Positions 47,436 through 58,625 of a DNA stretch of 64,000 bases are shown piece after piece. The notes under the pieces were generated by a model. It was not told where the DNA came from, made no database searches, and worked only from the letters and a program-made list of their open reading frames with translations. The stretch's first letter is position 1. The number at the start of each line of letters is the position of its first letter. Both the position numbers and the translations under genes were made by a program. Source of the DNA: Toxorhynchites rutilus septentrionalis (taxonomy: Eukaryota > Arthropoda > Insecta > Diptera > Culicidae); the NCBI RefSeq assembly GCF_029784135.1, contig NC_073746.1, positions 184,827,983 through 184,891,982 of the forward strand. The letters are read 5' to 3'.

Positions 47436-47650
47436 CTGGTCGGACTCGATTATATATAGTCGACCATTTTTTTCAAACAATTATTTTCAAATCCTATACA
47501 TAATCGAATCTCAAAAAAACATTTTTTTCATTAATGAATGAATGTCAAACATTAATAGAAAAATAGCTTTTTTGTGATTCGATTATGTATTGGATTCGAA
47601 AATTAACGTTGAAAGTGGAATTGCGATTATATATAATCGAGTCCGACCTG
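47436..47650. mobile_element. 215-bp TA-flanked MITE, CWGGTCGGACTCGATTATAT ends
   Basis: The left end CTGGTCGGACTCGATTATAT is inverted at 47631-47650 (ATATAATCGAGTCCGACCTG). TA lies on both sides (47434-47435, 47651-47652). Confidence 0.75.
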
Positions 47651-47775
47651 TATGATTAAATTGCACACAATTGTGCTGTATGTACTTACCTGAAGCAGCT
47701 CACAAAACACAAAACACAAAACAACAACACAACAAAACAACATCTGAACAATCATGTAAACAATAACATCCCAAT

Positions 47776-48042
47776 TGTCACGGTATAGGGAACGCAAGGA
47801 AACGAACCCGCTATACAAAGCATATTGTTTATAGCGAACATTCGAGAAGGAACCCGCCCAAAGAATCAATAGCAATTCAAATGACTATGGTACCAATCAT
47901 ATAAATAGGGCACGAAATGTTCAGAACAGAGTCAGTTGCGAATAAACTCTAGATCAGTATAGATCAAGCGTCTTGACTAAATCAAAATCTCATCTCAACA
48001 CTCTGGAACTCTGCTCTGATACCTCTCTGGGCGGAGATTGCA
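47776..48042 (+). mobile_element. Putative solo LTR
   Basis: It begins TGTCACGGTATAGGGAACGC and ends GGCGGAGATTGCA, i.e. TG...CA. Internally TATAAATA (47900) lies 34 bases before a GTCAGTTG initiator, followed at once by GAATAAAC, the compact TATA-start-polyA order of an R region. No clear target duplication was found, and no coding region is adjacent. It may instead be a small promoter. Confidence 0.4.
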
Positions 48043-49058
48043 TAATTTTATACAATTATGCTCATCATTTCATACACATTAAATAACAATAGTAGGTCAA
48101 TCCCAATAACCATCAAAATGAGCTGAACGCAGTTTATTACTGTTGAAAAAATATTCAATGATAAAAAACTTGTATGATAACCGACGGCTAGCATGCTTAT
48201 CGTCAAATGCATTCAAATGAATGAAAAATGCGGCTTTCAACACATCCTTAGAAAATCGGAAAAATCACCGGTGTCGAAGGTAGGCACATGGAAAATTGCA
48301 TCTAAATAAATTTATTTTTCGAAAAATAATGGCTTTTTAAACTTTGATAAGTTTTTCTAGTCTTATTATTTATTGATGTTATATTTTGACTATTATTATT
48401 TGCAAGATAACGTGGGGTTCGGTCGCGGGAGAGACATAATGAAGCTTCGAAAATGTTATGCACACTCATCGCTAAGAACACACAGGTGTAAGAATATCCT
48501 TTTATAGAAATCCGCTTGAAATCAAAAGTATTTAAACTCTCGGGTGGTAATAATTGCATCGTTGCCACTCACGTATGTGGCCAATGCTGCTTAGCTCATT
48601 TACCAGCGACCGACTAATCGATCAGCATATACTAAGTCCACGATCAGCATCGTGGAAAACAAATCTACGTAAGGGCATTGGCTACGAACGGTTTATGTTA
48701 GTTAGGAAAAGTTCAGCTTTGAAGGCCGTCTAGTTCTTGTGTGATGATGTTTGCTAACTCATCGCTGCGCTCGTCGATACTTTTTAACTGTTCACAACGA
48801 CGTGAGAACATTTTCCACACTCTAGGTAACGTAATAACGAACCGATGGGATGCATTTCGTCTAGCATAGAAACGACGGAGGAACTGTTTATATGTTTTAT
48901 TTACTTGCTGTTCATTGATACAAATCTGGTTAAACTGAAACTATTCGTATGTTGTTGTCGTTGTACGCAACCATGAAATTTGAAAATGTAAATCGTTTCT
49001 ATTTGAATAATAGCGTCCCAAATCTCTATGAATCTGAACTATAATATATATAAAATGT
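48043..49058. other. Unassigned intergenic sequence
   Basis: Nothing was recognised. CCACGATCAGCATCGTGG at 48638-48655 is a short perfect-stem hairpin. Confidence 0.35.
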
Positions 49059-50258
49059 ATTAGGTGTACCGGTAAGTTTCTTCGGTTTTACAACAGATGG
49101 CGTAACTTGATTATTATTCCAGTGAATCAAATTTCCAGACATTCGTTGAAAGGCTACTGTCATTGCGCGTCTTCTCCAGTATATGTCAAAAAGCTGAAGC
49201 GTGAACAGCATAATTTTTATTGCTACTTCGAATATGTCGAATTTCGTACCAAAGAGAGTGTTTTTGCGGGGAGTGTTACTTCATTACTTCAATATGATGA
49301 AAAAAGCTGCGAAAAGTTATCGCCTTTATGGCGGAAGTTTATGGTGACCATGTTCCAACTGAGCGAACGTGTCAGACGTGGTTTGCACGGTTTAAAAGTG
49401 GTAATTTTGACTTGGAAGACGAAGAACGTTCTGGACCGCCAAAAAAGTTTGAAGATGAAAAATTGGAGGCTTTACTCGATCAAGATCCGTCACAAACGCA
49501 ACAAGAACTTGCAGACATACTGGGAGTAGCTCATCAAACCATATCCGATCGTTTAAAAGCAATGGGAATGATCCGAAAGATAGGACATTGAGTATGAATT
49601 GATGCCACGAGACGTCGAACGCCGTTTTTTCTCGTGCGAACAACTGCTCCAACGACATAAACGAAAGCGTTTTTTTGCATCGAATCGTAACTGGCGATGA
49701 AAAATGGGTCCATTACGATAATCCTAAACGTCGGTCAACGTATGGATACCACGGTCATGCATCAACATCGACGGCCATGCGGAATATGAGCCGAATGAAA
49801 CCATTACGGGGGCCACTACCGACGACAATTGATGTGTTTGAGCCATGCACTGAAGGAAAAACGTCCACATTACGAGCAAAGACACGATAAAGTTATTTTG
49901 CAGCACAACAATCCTCGGCTGCTTGTCGCGAAACCGGTCAAAACATACTTGGAAACGCTGAAATGGGAGGTCCTATTCCACCCGCCGTATTCTCCAGACA
50001 TTGCTTCGTCCGATAACTACCTTTTTCGATCAATGCAACATGGCCGGTTGACCAGCACCTCTCCAATTTGGATGAACTCAAAAATTGGATCGATTCGTGG
50101 TTAGCTGACAAACCAGCCGATTATTTCCGCGAAGGGATCCGTGGATTGCCAGAAAAATGGGAAAAAGTTGTGACTAGCGATGGGCAATACTTTGAATATT
50201 AAATTTGTAACAATTTGTGCAGAAATTTTTGAAAAAAAACGAAGAAACTTACCTTAAA
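49059..50258 (+). pseudogene. Mariner (DD34D type), broken
   Basis: GGTAAGTTTCTTCG at 49071 is inverted at about 50235-50253 (CGAAGAAACTTACC). The transposase starts near 49237 (FVPKRVFLRG, shifted) and runs through TERTCQTWFARFKSGNFDLED, SGPPKKFEDEKLEALLDQDP and QTISDRLKAMGMI to a stop at 49589. It resumes with HRIVTGDEKWVHYDNPK (first Asp, 49678). The second catalytic site reads LQHNN where HDN is expected (49900-49914). PPYSPDIASSD keeps the third Asp. The end LPEKWEKVVTSDGQYFEY is intact. A segment between the first and second sites is missing. Confidence 0.85.
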
Positions 50259-50388
50259 ATTATCCAATTTAAGTCAAATATGCGCCGTTTTGTTCGCAAA
50301 CTTGTTGTCATTTAGAAGGCAACTTCATTATCCCCCCTTATAAACCGTCCCTCCCCTCCTTATTTGCAAAAAAAAAAAACTCAGACAT

Positions 50389-51396
50389 TCAGTTTTCGCA
50401 AATCTCTTTTGAGGCCGACTTAGTCTTACCAAGAGCGTTTTGCATGGACCGGAAATGATGATAGTCACTTGGAACCAGGTCCGGACTATACGGTGGGTGC
50501 AATATGACATCCCATTCGAGCTCCCGTAGCTTCAGGCGGGTCATCAAAGATGTGTGAGGCCGAGCGTTGTCCTGGTGGAAAACAACACCATTCCTATTGA
50601 TCATTTCTGGCCGCTTCTGGTCAATCGCCTGCTTCAAACGGTCAAGCTGCTCACAGTAGAGAACCGAGTTGAGGGTCTGGCCATAGTTGAGCAGCTCATA
50701 GTGGATGATTCCCTTCCAATCCCATCAAACACACAGCAAAACCATCCTGGCCGTCAATCCGGGTTTGGCGATGGTTTGGGCCGACTCACCGCGCTTCGAC
50801 CACGACTTTTTTCGCTTTAGGTTGTCGTACGTGATCCACTTTTCATCACCAGTCATTATCTTCTTCAAAAATGGGTCGAGTTCGTTCCGTTTCAGCATGT
50901 ATCGCAGGCGTTGTTTCAGTCTAAAAGATTTTTTTTGCGTCAACTCGTGTGGCACCCATACATCCAGCTTTTTTTGGAATCCGATCTTCTGCAAATGGTT
51001 CCAAACGGTTTTATGGTCTATACCTAGTTCCTGGCCAATCGAGCGAGTGCTCACATGCTGGTCTACTTGGATGATTTCAACGATTTTATCGGTTTCCACG
51101 ACGATTGGCCTACCAGTACGGGGCGATTTTTTTCATCCGCCTTCGTTACAGTTTTACCTCGCAGGTAGTAAAAACGTAAAATATGGCGAATTTCTTGCCT
51201 GGTGGACTCCATCTTTGACGCGCTATAACTTGAGACTGGAAAGGACGATCACAACACTGTCAAAACGACACTTGTAGCACAGATTGTCGTCTTTAAATAG
51301 TCGTATAGTATGACCCGATGCGATAAGTACAACACAAGATATGTTTAAGTGTAGCCACATATTGACATACGACGTTTCTTTTTCCCCAACCCAATA
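50389..51396 (-). pseudogene. Mariner (DD34D type) with intact triad but nonsense codon
   Basis: The right TIR-like end is TTGGGTTGGGGAAAAAGAAA (inverted, ending about 51396). The N-terminus MESTRQEIRHILRFYYLRGK starts near 51212. A deletion removes part of the helix-turn-helix before GRPIVVETDKI. Then follow TGDEKWITYDN, a Trp-to-TGA stop in the conserved VWWDW motif (50727-50725) with the same frame continuing, VFHQDNARPH, and PPYSPDLVPSD 34 residues after the second Asp. The C-terminus is cut off after FRSMQNALG, and no left TIR was found. Confidence 0.85.
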
Positions 51397-52806
51397 TATA
51401 AAATTATAGAAATAATTCAACAATACATTCATCAACGGAAAAATCTTAATAACGAACCCGCCACTCAATTGGTTCAATTGCGAGAGCTGTCTTGTTGAAA
51501 TCACATACCGACCATATCCAATACTTACATTCAGTGTCAACAAAGTCCGTAATCGTAGCGAGATTCAATGATTGTAACGCGGCAGCTATCTTCATCTATT
51601 AAAAATATGATCCTCATCATCATTGGCGGCTACCGGAGCAATATAGTCCTCTGTACGAGCTCTGCAAAAACTGTTCAGTGGATTGATGTTCAATAGAGTA
51701 AAAATCGTACGACATTTTTCCACTGCGTCAATGACTCGACGACCATAAAATGGTCTTAGACAGAACACATTTTCCCATAAGGGTTGGAATGATCAAATTT
51801 ATGAACCTAAATTGACTTATTTGACTTGATTATTTGTGCATTTGAAATATCTGAACCCGCTCACTTTATATGTGTGTGCATGAAGAAGGGTTTTTTTAGT
51901 TTGACGTTGGCTCTCCGATTTTGTCAATTTCACTTGCTAGAAGCTGGATTTTCACGCTGCATTAGAAAAAAATTCAAGCGTGTCTTCTCTTGATTGGTCA
52001 ATGAATGAATGACAATGAAATCAAAACATAGGAATAATTCTACACGCACACATTTGCAAAATTATGGGTAATCAAAGCCAAATGCAAACTAATAAATAAT
52101 ATGATAAAATTTTGATCGTTCCACCCCTTAGAGATCGAACTTTGGGGCTGTCCACATACCAAGTGGACATGTCCACGCTTGTACACGGTGAGGAAGGAGG
52201 GGGTTTGGAAACGTTGAATGAATATTAAGAAAAACTACCATTAACTATCATTAAAGTCACTTCTGTATTCAACAATACGTGAAATCTATTTTGCATTTTT
52301 TAAGAAAGCCATATTTATCAACAAAAGAGTTGAACTTTCTGATAGTCGAACAACCATATTTTTTCATATTGTTGAATTTTTCCCTAAATGTGTATTCTGA
52401 GACATGAACGTACATTAACTGAGAGCGACCGATCTACTTTCATTTGTTTTAGAGAGTCATTGATGAAATTGAATGATGAAGACACCGCCAAAGTAAAAAC
52501 GTTTTTTTTAAATTCCCAAGTTCTGTGAAAATGGTGCACAAACAATAATTTTTTCATGGGTGCATAGACCGTGTCTCTGGATCACCGTAAAGTCAACGTA
52601 AAGGAATGAAACATCAAATATTATCCCATGGAAATCGTATGGTAGCATTCACATACACCATCAACGGCAACTTTGACGTCAGCAAAATAAGTCCAAGAGA
52701 ATAGATGACGGGACGGTGACGGTGACGCTGTATGTGTATCGCACTTAAGTGTCCCTTGTAACGAAGACAATCTTCGTTGAAACATTATTTTTTCTGGAAT
52801 ACACTA
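51397..52806. other. Unassigned intergenic sequence
   Basis: Nothing firm. GGGCTGTCCACATACCAAGT at about 52146 resembles a type of end seen in mosquito repeats, but no partner end was found. Confidence 0.35.
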
Positions 52807-53240
52807 CTGTTGGGTTATCCGGAAAGTCATCACTGATGATAATCAAATCAAGACGCAGATCAAGAATAATCTTCAGTACACGACACATGAAATAGTAAAT
52901 TCATTACAAATATTCATATTCATGAATGCACCTGGAATCTGGTGAACCTTGGCTACGTAAAACGCTGCAATGTATGGTTCTACACTATTTGACCGAAAAA
53001 TTAAATGAATGGATCGTGTCTCCATCAGCTACTCGCTTTATAAACGCAACGAAAATTCGCAGTTTTCGAGCAAATCGTGACGGGCGATGAAAAGTTTAAT
53101 CATTTACGATAATGTTGATCGAAAAAAAATTTTTGGGGCAAGCGAAATGAACCTCCATTAGCTATCCCCAAAGTCGATCTTCACTAGGAGGAAGTCGTTC
53201 TTTGGGTCTGGTGGGATTGGGAAGTCTGTTTTATGAATTT
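52807..53240 (+). pseudogene. Highly decayed mariner fragment
   Basis: It starts at TTGGGTTATCCGGAAAGTC, a mariner-like TIR. Interrupted frames give VKRCNVW, LYKRNEN, then VTGDEKF (first Asp, about 53082) and VVLWVWWDWE (about 53193). It is cut where the LINE relic begins. Confidence 0.65.
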
Positions 53241-53254
53241 AGAAATAATCGACC

Positions 53255-54180
53255 GCACGAGAAGATAGTAGCCCGGAATCTGGGGAAGACGCACAACCGA
53301 TCCTGGATTTCACTAGTTCTGAAGACATTGACAGACTGGAGGATAGACGGTAATCCGCTGCACTTTGTGAAAAACTTCGCGTAAAACCGGACAAATTTCA
53401 CTGTGGATTATCTTTGGTCTGCTATCAATACCAACAGGCTCTGTATACGCTGAAGTAGGGGAACCTCCGTTTGAAATCTTCGTGGACGCGGGGAAAATTT
53501 CCATAGCTGCGAGCTTCCTTGCTTAAATCAGCGGAGGTAAGGAGACGCACCTGACTGTCTTAACAAAAATAATCTTACACAGGTGACACTCTCCAACCTC
53601 CTTCTGAAAACTAAATAATTTTGGTTTGGGACCGATAGAGGATGCTGGTGGTCCAAGTGGAAAATACCATCAGAAACAACTTCAGAGCTGGGGCGAGCTC
53701 AATGGGCTTAAAGCAAACTTTTGTCGAATTCGTCTCACGAAAATTGCCCGTTGAAGCGGCTTGAAGCGGTTCGGAAAATCAAATGCTCCATAACCAGGAT
53801 CGAAGACGTGAAAGCGATGAGGGAGTAGCGAATCCTGTTCAGGCTAAGAACCGGCCACTGCAAAATGTCACATAACTTCAACAGAAGATTCTTTCATCCC
53901 TTGTGGAGGCGATCTGGCGTAGTGGTAACATCCATACCTCTCACGCTAAAAGTCATGAGTTCGATTCTCACTCCCGACATTCTTCCAAACATGGTAGTAA
54001 AAGTGACGAACCAGCCAAAATGTGTTAAAAGTCACTATAATAGTGGAAAAAAATCTTTAATTTCCTTTGTGATCTGTGCGAAATTCGCAATTCGGCCGTT
54101 TGTATCTGCCTGAAATACGAGAACCCCCGGATTTTTCACGGGATCATCGGAAGCATTTGTGGTCATCCTTGAAGATAATC
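53255..54180 (+). pseudogene. Decayed LINE, same family as 32404-34440
   Basis: THNRSWISLVLKTLTDWRID (53289) parallels the RT of the 32404-34440 element. Later pieces (GEPPFEI, NNFRAGASS-like, IEDVKAMRE, LRTGHCKMSHNFNRRFFHP) follow its order. It resumes after the SINE with LCDLCEIRN-like and FHGIIGSICG. There are many stops and gaps. Confidence 0.7.
53906..54060 (+). mobile_element. tRNA-derived SINE inside the LINE relic
   Basis: The A box TGGCGTAGTGG (53915) and B box GAGTTCGATTC (53957) are 42 bases apart, as in tRNA genes. The tail GTGGAAAAAAATCTTTAATT is A-rich. The LINE reading resumes after it, which fixes the limits to within a few bases. Confidence 0.75.
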
Positions 54181-55599
54181 TGCCACACTGAATTGTTTTC
54201 TAAAAGATGTGAACTTGTGTTTTTTTAAAATTTGAATAAGAAATTGTGATCAAAGATCCTTGTTTTTTTCTCCTTCGGGATTTACCACCATTGACCTGGG
54301 ATTTTGGTGATCGGACATCTTCGTCAAATGACTAAAAGAACTCATGTGTAAATGTATTGAAATTCTCGTTATATGAAAATTTTAAATTGTTTATCCGTAT
54401 CTATATGTAAAATCAATAATGTTGATAATAAGTTCATTGTAAACACACGTCGCGGCACTTATAAGGTCATTTTTGACAGGACGGATAGAAGTCTCAGAAT
54501 AGGAGAGGATAGCTGAAAGTATCAATAAATTCAACGTAATATAATATAATTATATATATAATTTATTAACAACGTTAATGGAATTTGGGAGAAACTAAAC
54601 AGGTATAGGAATAATTTCACGGGAAATGTTGGGGAACAAATTGAGAACAACCCGTTACTATTCATAAAGCTAACATTTCTAACAATGTCAAGCCATAGAA
54701 TAGAAAATAGAAACAAATTTAAAATGGAATTGAGGCGCAACTCAATTATTTTTCGGATTTTTTGACAAAAAATGGACTGGACAGCCGCTTTGATTATAGT
54801 AGTCGACGATTTGTAAGCGTGGTCAATGCATACCAGATAGACCACAAAATTTTTCGACGCGGGGTTCCCCCTTCATTGTCAGCATACGGCCAAGATCCCA
54901 CCGGGGTTGGTTAACCGATCTTCACTATGGTCACTCGAACCTTAGTCGGCACCGTAAAAGAGTAGGGATAGGAGTTACTGGACAATAAACTAAGGACCAC
55001 CATGGATGGGGTCTATTTGATGCCTGCAGGTATACGAAGTATCGATGGTACGCTTCGTCCTGTCGTTTACCAACCAAAGGGTAGCGTAAGAGCTAAAATA
55101 ATTTAACACAGTGCTTCAAAAGTATACACTTAATGCATGTAGTTCAATGCTATGTCTCTATCAATACAGAAATCGCAGTTAGTGCAGTGCCTCGAGAAAA
55201 TGAAATAATGAATTACTATTTTCATTTCATTCGCTTGTTTGTTGTTTATCAGTTATTTATTCACCAGAAGTGCGATTTTTGCATAGCGAAAAACCAGCTA
55301 GAACTCATTTAAAGTGTCAGCACTCTCATGAGTATAACCTCGAGTCGACTGCGAGCATTGAATGATCAGAATTCAGTTTATTAAACGTAGTGCGATTTTG
55401 CTGACGACCAATCATTGAAACATTATAATTATGCTCTCTGTTGTACCTGATACTACAATGATTGCACATAATAATGAGGTTTAGTGTCGTGTTCAAATCG
55501 TGTTCAATGTATTTTATTCTTTACTCTGTTAGATAACTGGCAGCACAAATGAAACGAAGATAGTTCATCTCGATTATTGTTACGGTTAGCCTTAAACCA
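54181..55599. other. Unassigned intergenic sequence
   Basis: 54850-55095 is GC-richer (GATCCCACCGGGGTTGG) without a recognisable frame or repeat. The rest shows nothing. Confidence 0.35.
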
Positions 55600-55628
55600 T
55601 GGTTTAAAAGTCTGGATTTGAATCGTTA

Positions 55629-55867
55629 TTTTATTTGCTTCCCCTCCCGACTGCATCCACTATTCGTTGGATGACCTACTCATTCGAAGAAATATTACCG
55701 GTATCAATGTATGTGTCTGTATCACGACATCGAGCACGTGTCTGGCCATGCGAGATATCGAGGTATCGTGGGATCGAGGGAAACTTCATTCGGGCCCGAG
55801 CGAAACAACCACATGTGGTGGTGAAACATGTATTGGCTGGATTACTACTCCATCACATGTAGGCTGA
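55629..55867 (+). other. Cys-rich coding-like fragment, unknown
   Basis: One plus frame reads CIHYSLDDLLIRRNITGI, CVCITTSSTCLAMRDIEV, then CGGETCIGWITTPSHVG and stop. It is balanced in composition, has six or more Cys, and has an N-glycosylation-like NIT, unlike the surrounding AT-rich DNA. It could be a last exon of a secreted or receptor protein (Ly6-like spacing is a guess) or a relic of a glycoprotein. I do not recognise the family, and no splice partner was identified. Confidence 0.35.
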
Positions 55868-56360
55868 CCAAAGAGTTCAGTAATAAAAAGGGGACACGTG
55901 AGCCCAAAAATATAATCAAAAAGCCATATTTTTTTAAAATTTTATCCAGTGAATAACACCGGTAGAAAAACTAATCAATCAAACATTCTTAGATGTACTT
56001 GCTTTGGTCTTCACAAAGAAGGATTTTTTAGATGCTGAAAAGACTTTACGAAGGAGGTTACGATTTTTAAAACTGTTATCATAAAATTTGTCGAAGTTTT
56101 GTTTGGCACTTACGATAGCTTTTATGGTTTGAGCACATATTGATACTGATCATTGAGAAAAACAATCCTTTCAACAGAAGCGGTATAACCAAGCAAATAC
56201 AAAATGTTATCAAAAAGCTCTGCGATCTGGTAAGGATCATTTTTCCACTTTTTCATCTCATAATTGTAATTCCTGTAATCTATACGAATATGCAGTATTT
56301 TTTTTTACTAATGCTACTTTGAATCTCTGGCCATGTGGTAATTAGACTGTAATTCCACAG
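55868..56360. other. Unassigned sequence
   Basis: Nothing was recognised. Confidence 0.35.
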
Positions 56361-56389
56361 AGATGATTCAGAAATACCGAGGTATGCCT

Positions 56390-56980
56390 CAATCCAATGC
56401 TTCGAGACTCCCTCCCGAAGCCTCTGTCGGGCCATTTGAACATTTTTGGAGTACATTTCTTCAAATCAGTTTTCTTCTTGTTTTTCAGTTTCAAACATTT
56501 TATAATTTTGTTTCAGAGCAAAACGCTGATGCGAACTTTGGCCCCACAGCCTCTGCGCACCTTTGCCCCACAAGCAATTTTTGAACTAATCGAATTAAAA
56601 AAAATCTCTTGAACTTTTTCACAAAAACTAATACACACTATAATCTACTATAGGATGAAGGTTCCCTTGACAATGTAGTTTCGAACTTTCCAGTTATTTT
56701 AGGTAAGTTAATCGTCATCTCCAAAACTGAAAAAAATAGAACAAAACATCGCAAAACTCTTTTCATCTCATAACTTTTTGCCACTTTCATGAAAGGTATC
56801 TTGTTTATATGTGTGAGCTGCTGGTGTAATAATGTATCAAACGACTATACTGTTGTCGAAATTTTATGTTTCAAAATGCTTCAAAATGGCCAAATTTTAT
56901 GCAAAATGTTTGCTTCAAAATGGCCAATGCGCACTTTTGCCCCGTGCGCACCTTTGCCCCGCACTGCTCTAAAGGGGTAG
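56390..56980. repeat. Repeat with GCGCACCTTTGCCCC motifs
   Basis: TGCGCACCTTTGCCCC occurs at 56556 and 56947, with variants at 56530 and 56929. All are in the same orientation and mark two ends of a repeat of about 400-600 bp. Open frames across it have no domain. Confidence 0.5.
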
Positions 56981-57628
56981 TCTGAAGCATTTCTTCACAA
57001 ATTCTTGAATTAATATGGGTTTGTAGAGATCGAACTCAAAGCATAGCAACAACATATTTGCGCACAGACCGTTTCAATGACTGCTCAATTGAAACTCTTA
57101 TTCGTTCCACATTTTCAGGTATTCTATGTCTTTCAATTGTGCCGTCAGAGTTGTACAATCGAATAAATTAAACCCGTTCCAATTGCTTTGAGAATCGGGG
57201 ACCAGTTTTGAGTGACGAATGTCACAATGTCAACTGAAACCTCTCTATTTCGCCAACACTGATTGTTTTTATAAAATTCGAGTATAACCAACCAAACTAT
57301 TATAGTGATTGGAAAAGTAATCTCAAGATGGCATGGCATCGGCCTTTCCACCCCACCTCCAGCCAAAGTGGTAAATAAGTGAATTGAATAAAATGATTCC
57401 GTAGTTCTGCGTAAACAACGCGGTCTTTTTTGACAGCCTAATACTTCTTCCCTTTTTATGTTGAAGAATTCTAATAAGATCATCAAAATTAGAAGCAAGT
57501 TTAATGGCAGATACATCATCTCTTTTCAACAAGGCGAATAATTGTTCGTAAAGACAATAACTAATCTTTGGTGAGAAGTAATTTTAACAATGGGTTTTCA
57601 AATAAATCGGGCATTTTTACAAACATGT
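56981..57628. other. Unassigned sequence
   Basis: The minus frame 57145-57519 (124 codons) has no recognisable domain and is not supported. Nothing else was found. Confidence 0.35.
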
Positions 57629-58625
57629 TTTGACGTACGACTACATCTTTCACTTCCTTACCGGTGTGTAAGTTCAAAGTTTCAAAAAGCATGAGCGTGA
57701 CGCTTGGAATGCATGGGTTTGAACGGTTTTGAATGTCCCTTTACCAGCTGAACTGTGTAGTATGATAATCACTTCATTCGAGTGTCCAAGAGTTGTATGC
57801 TTGTTAATTATTGAACCGAAACTTTGTTTCAATAGCTTGAAAATTGCTTTGAAAACAGGCACATAAATATGTGTATAAACTCGGAAATCTATTTAGTTGT
57901 GATTGCGAAGTGACAGGAGAATGGTCTCGCTCACTTGCCTATGCTTTTCTCTCCAAATCCGATTTCTTTTCTGCCGCCGGAATGACCGAAACCTCTAGCG
58001 AAAAACGAAATTTTTAACAAAGCGACTGTTTTATTGAGACTGCAAATTGTGCCATTGACGATAGATAACGCGGACAATACGGAATGTTTCATCACGGATT
58101 AACGGGTTAGGATAGAGAATATTTCACAATGTCGAAGAAATCGCCTTGTTTGATGCAAGCAAAAGTGCCAATATTGAATGTTCTCGAATGTTTCAATCGA
58201 TCGTCGATTCGAATTAGTGGGGGATATAATTTGCTGGGTATCTTGGGTATCACTTTTTATTTTGATTTGTTGTGCAACGAAAGAACTTCACAACATTTAC
58301 TAAGACGCGACGCGAATCAAGACCGTTTAAATAGTATGAACAATAAGTGTTTGTCTTGTCTCGCGTCGCGTCTTAGTAAATATCTTGGGTATCCTGAGAT
58401 TCTTTTAAGGACAACCATTCAAGTTCAATTTTTAATATTTCCCTGTATCAATCTTAATTCAATACTTACACTGATTCACTCACACAATTACAAGAAGAAC
58501 GTTCACATAACTTTCAAAATATCCATTCATTTATTCATTGAGAATTGATTCAAATGCAAGTTAAAAAAAAAGATTACTAAGCCAACGGTAATCCCGCGTT
58601 TACCTTGCGGTTATATCATAGATAG
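57629..58625. mobile_element. Diverged copy of the GACGTAGGAYTACGTC element
   Basis: The left part (TTTTGACGTACGACTACATC) follows 4780-5090 base by base with many changes, including the decayed promoter region at about 57870-57905. CTTGCGGTTATATCATAGAT at 58606-58625 matches 6069-6088. There is no satellite inside; instead 58239-58393 holds the hairpin block. Confidence 0.5.
58239..58393. repeat. CpG-rich perfect hairpin between 13-bp direct repeats
   Basis: ATTTACTAAGACGCGACGCG and a final A (58295-58315) are exactly inverted at 58361-58381. The stem extends by eight more bases with two mismatches around a 29-base loop. TATCTTGGGTATC occurs at 58239-58251 and again at 58381-58393. Confidence 0.85.

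Noticed and set aside
49392..49658. Minus frame of 88 codons
   Set aside because: It is a shadow of the plus-strand mariner transposase.
50554..51277. Plus frames of 88 and 190 codons
   Set aside because: They are antisense shadows of the mariner at 50389-51396.
57145..57519. 124-codon minus frame with hydrophobic N-terminus
   Set aside because: It has no family motif, AT-rich codon composition and no splice or promoter context.
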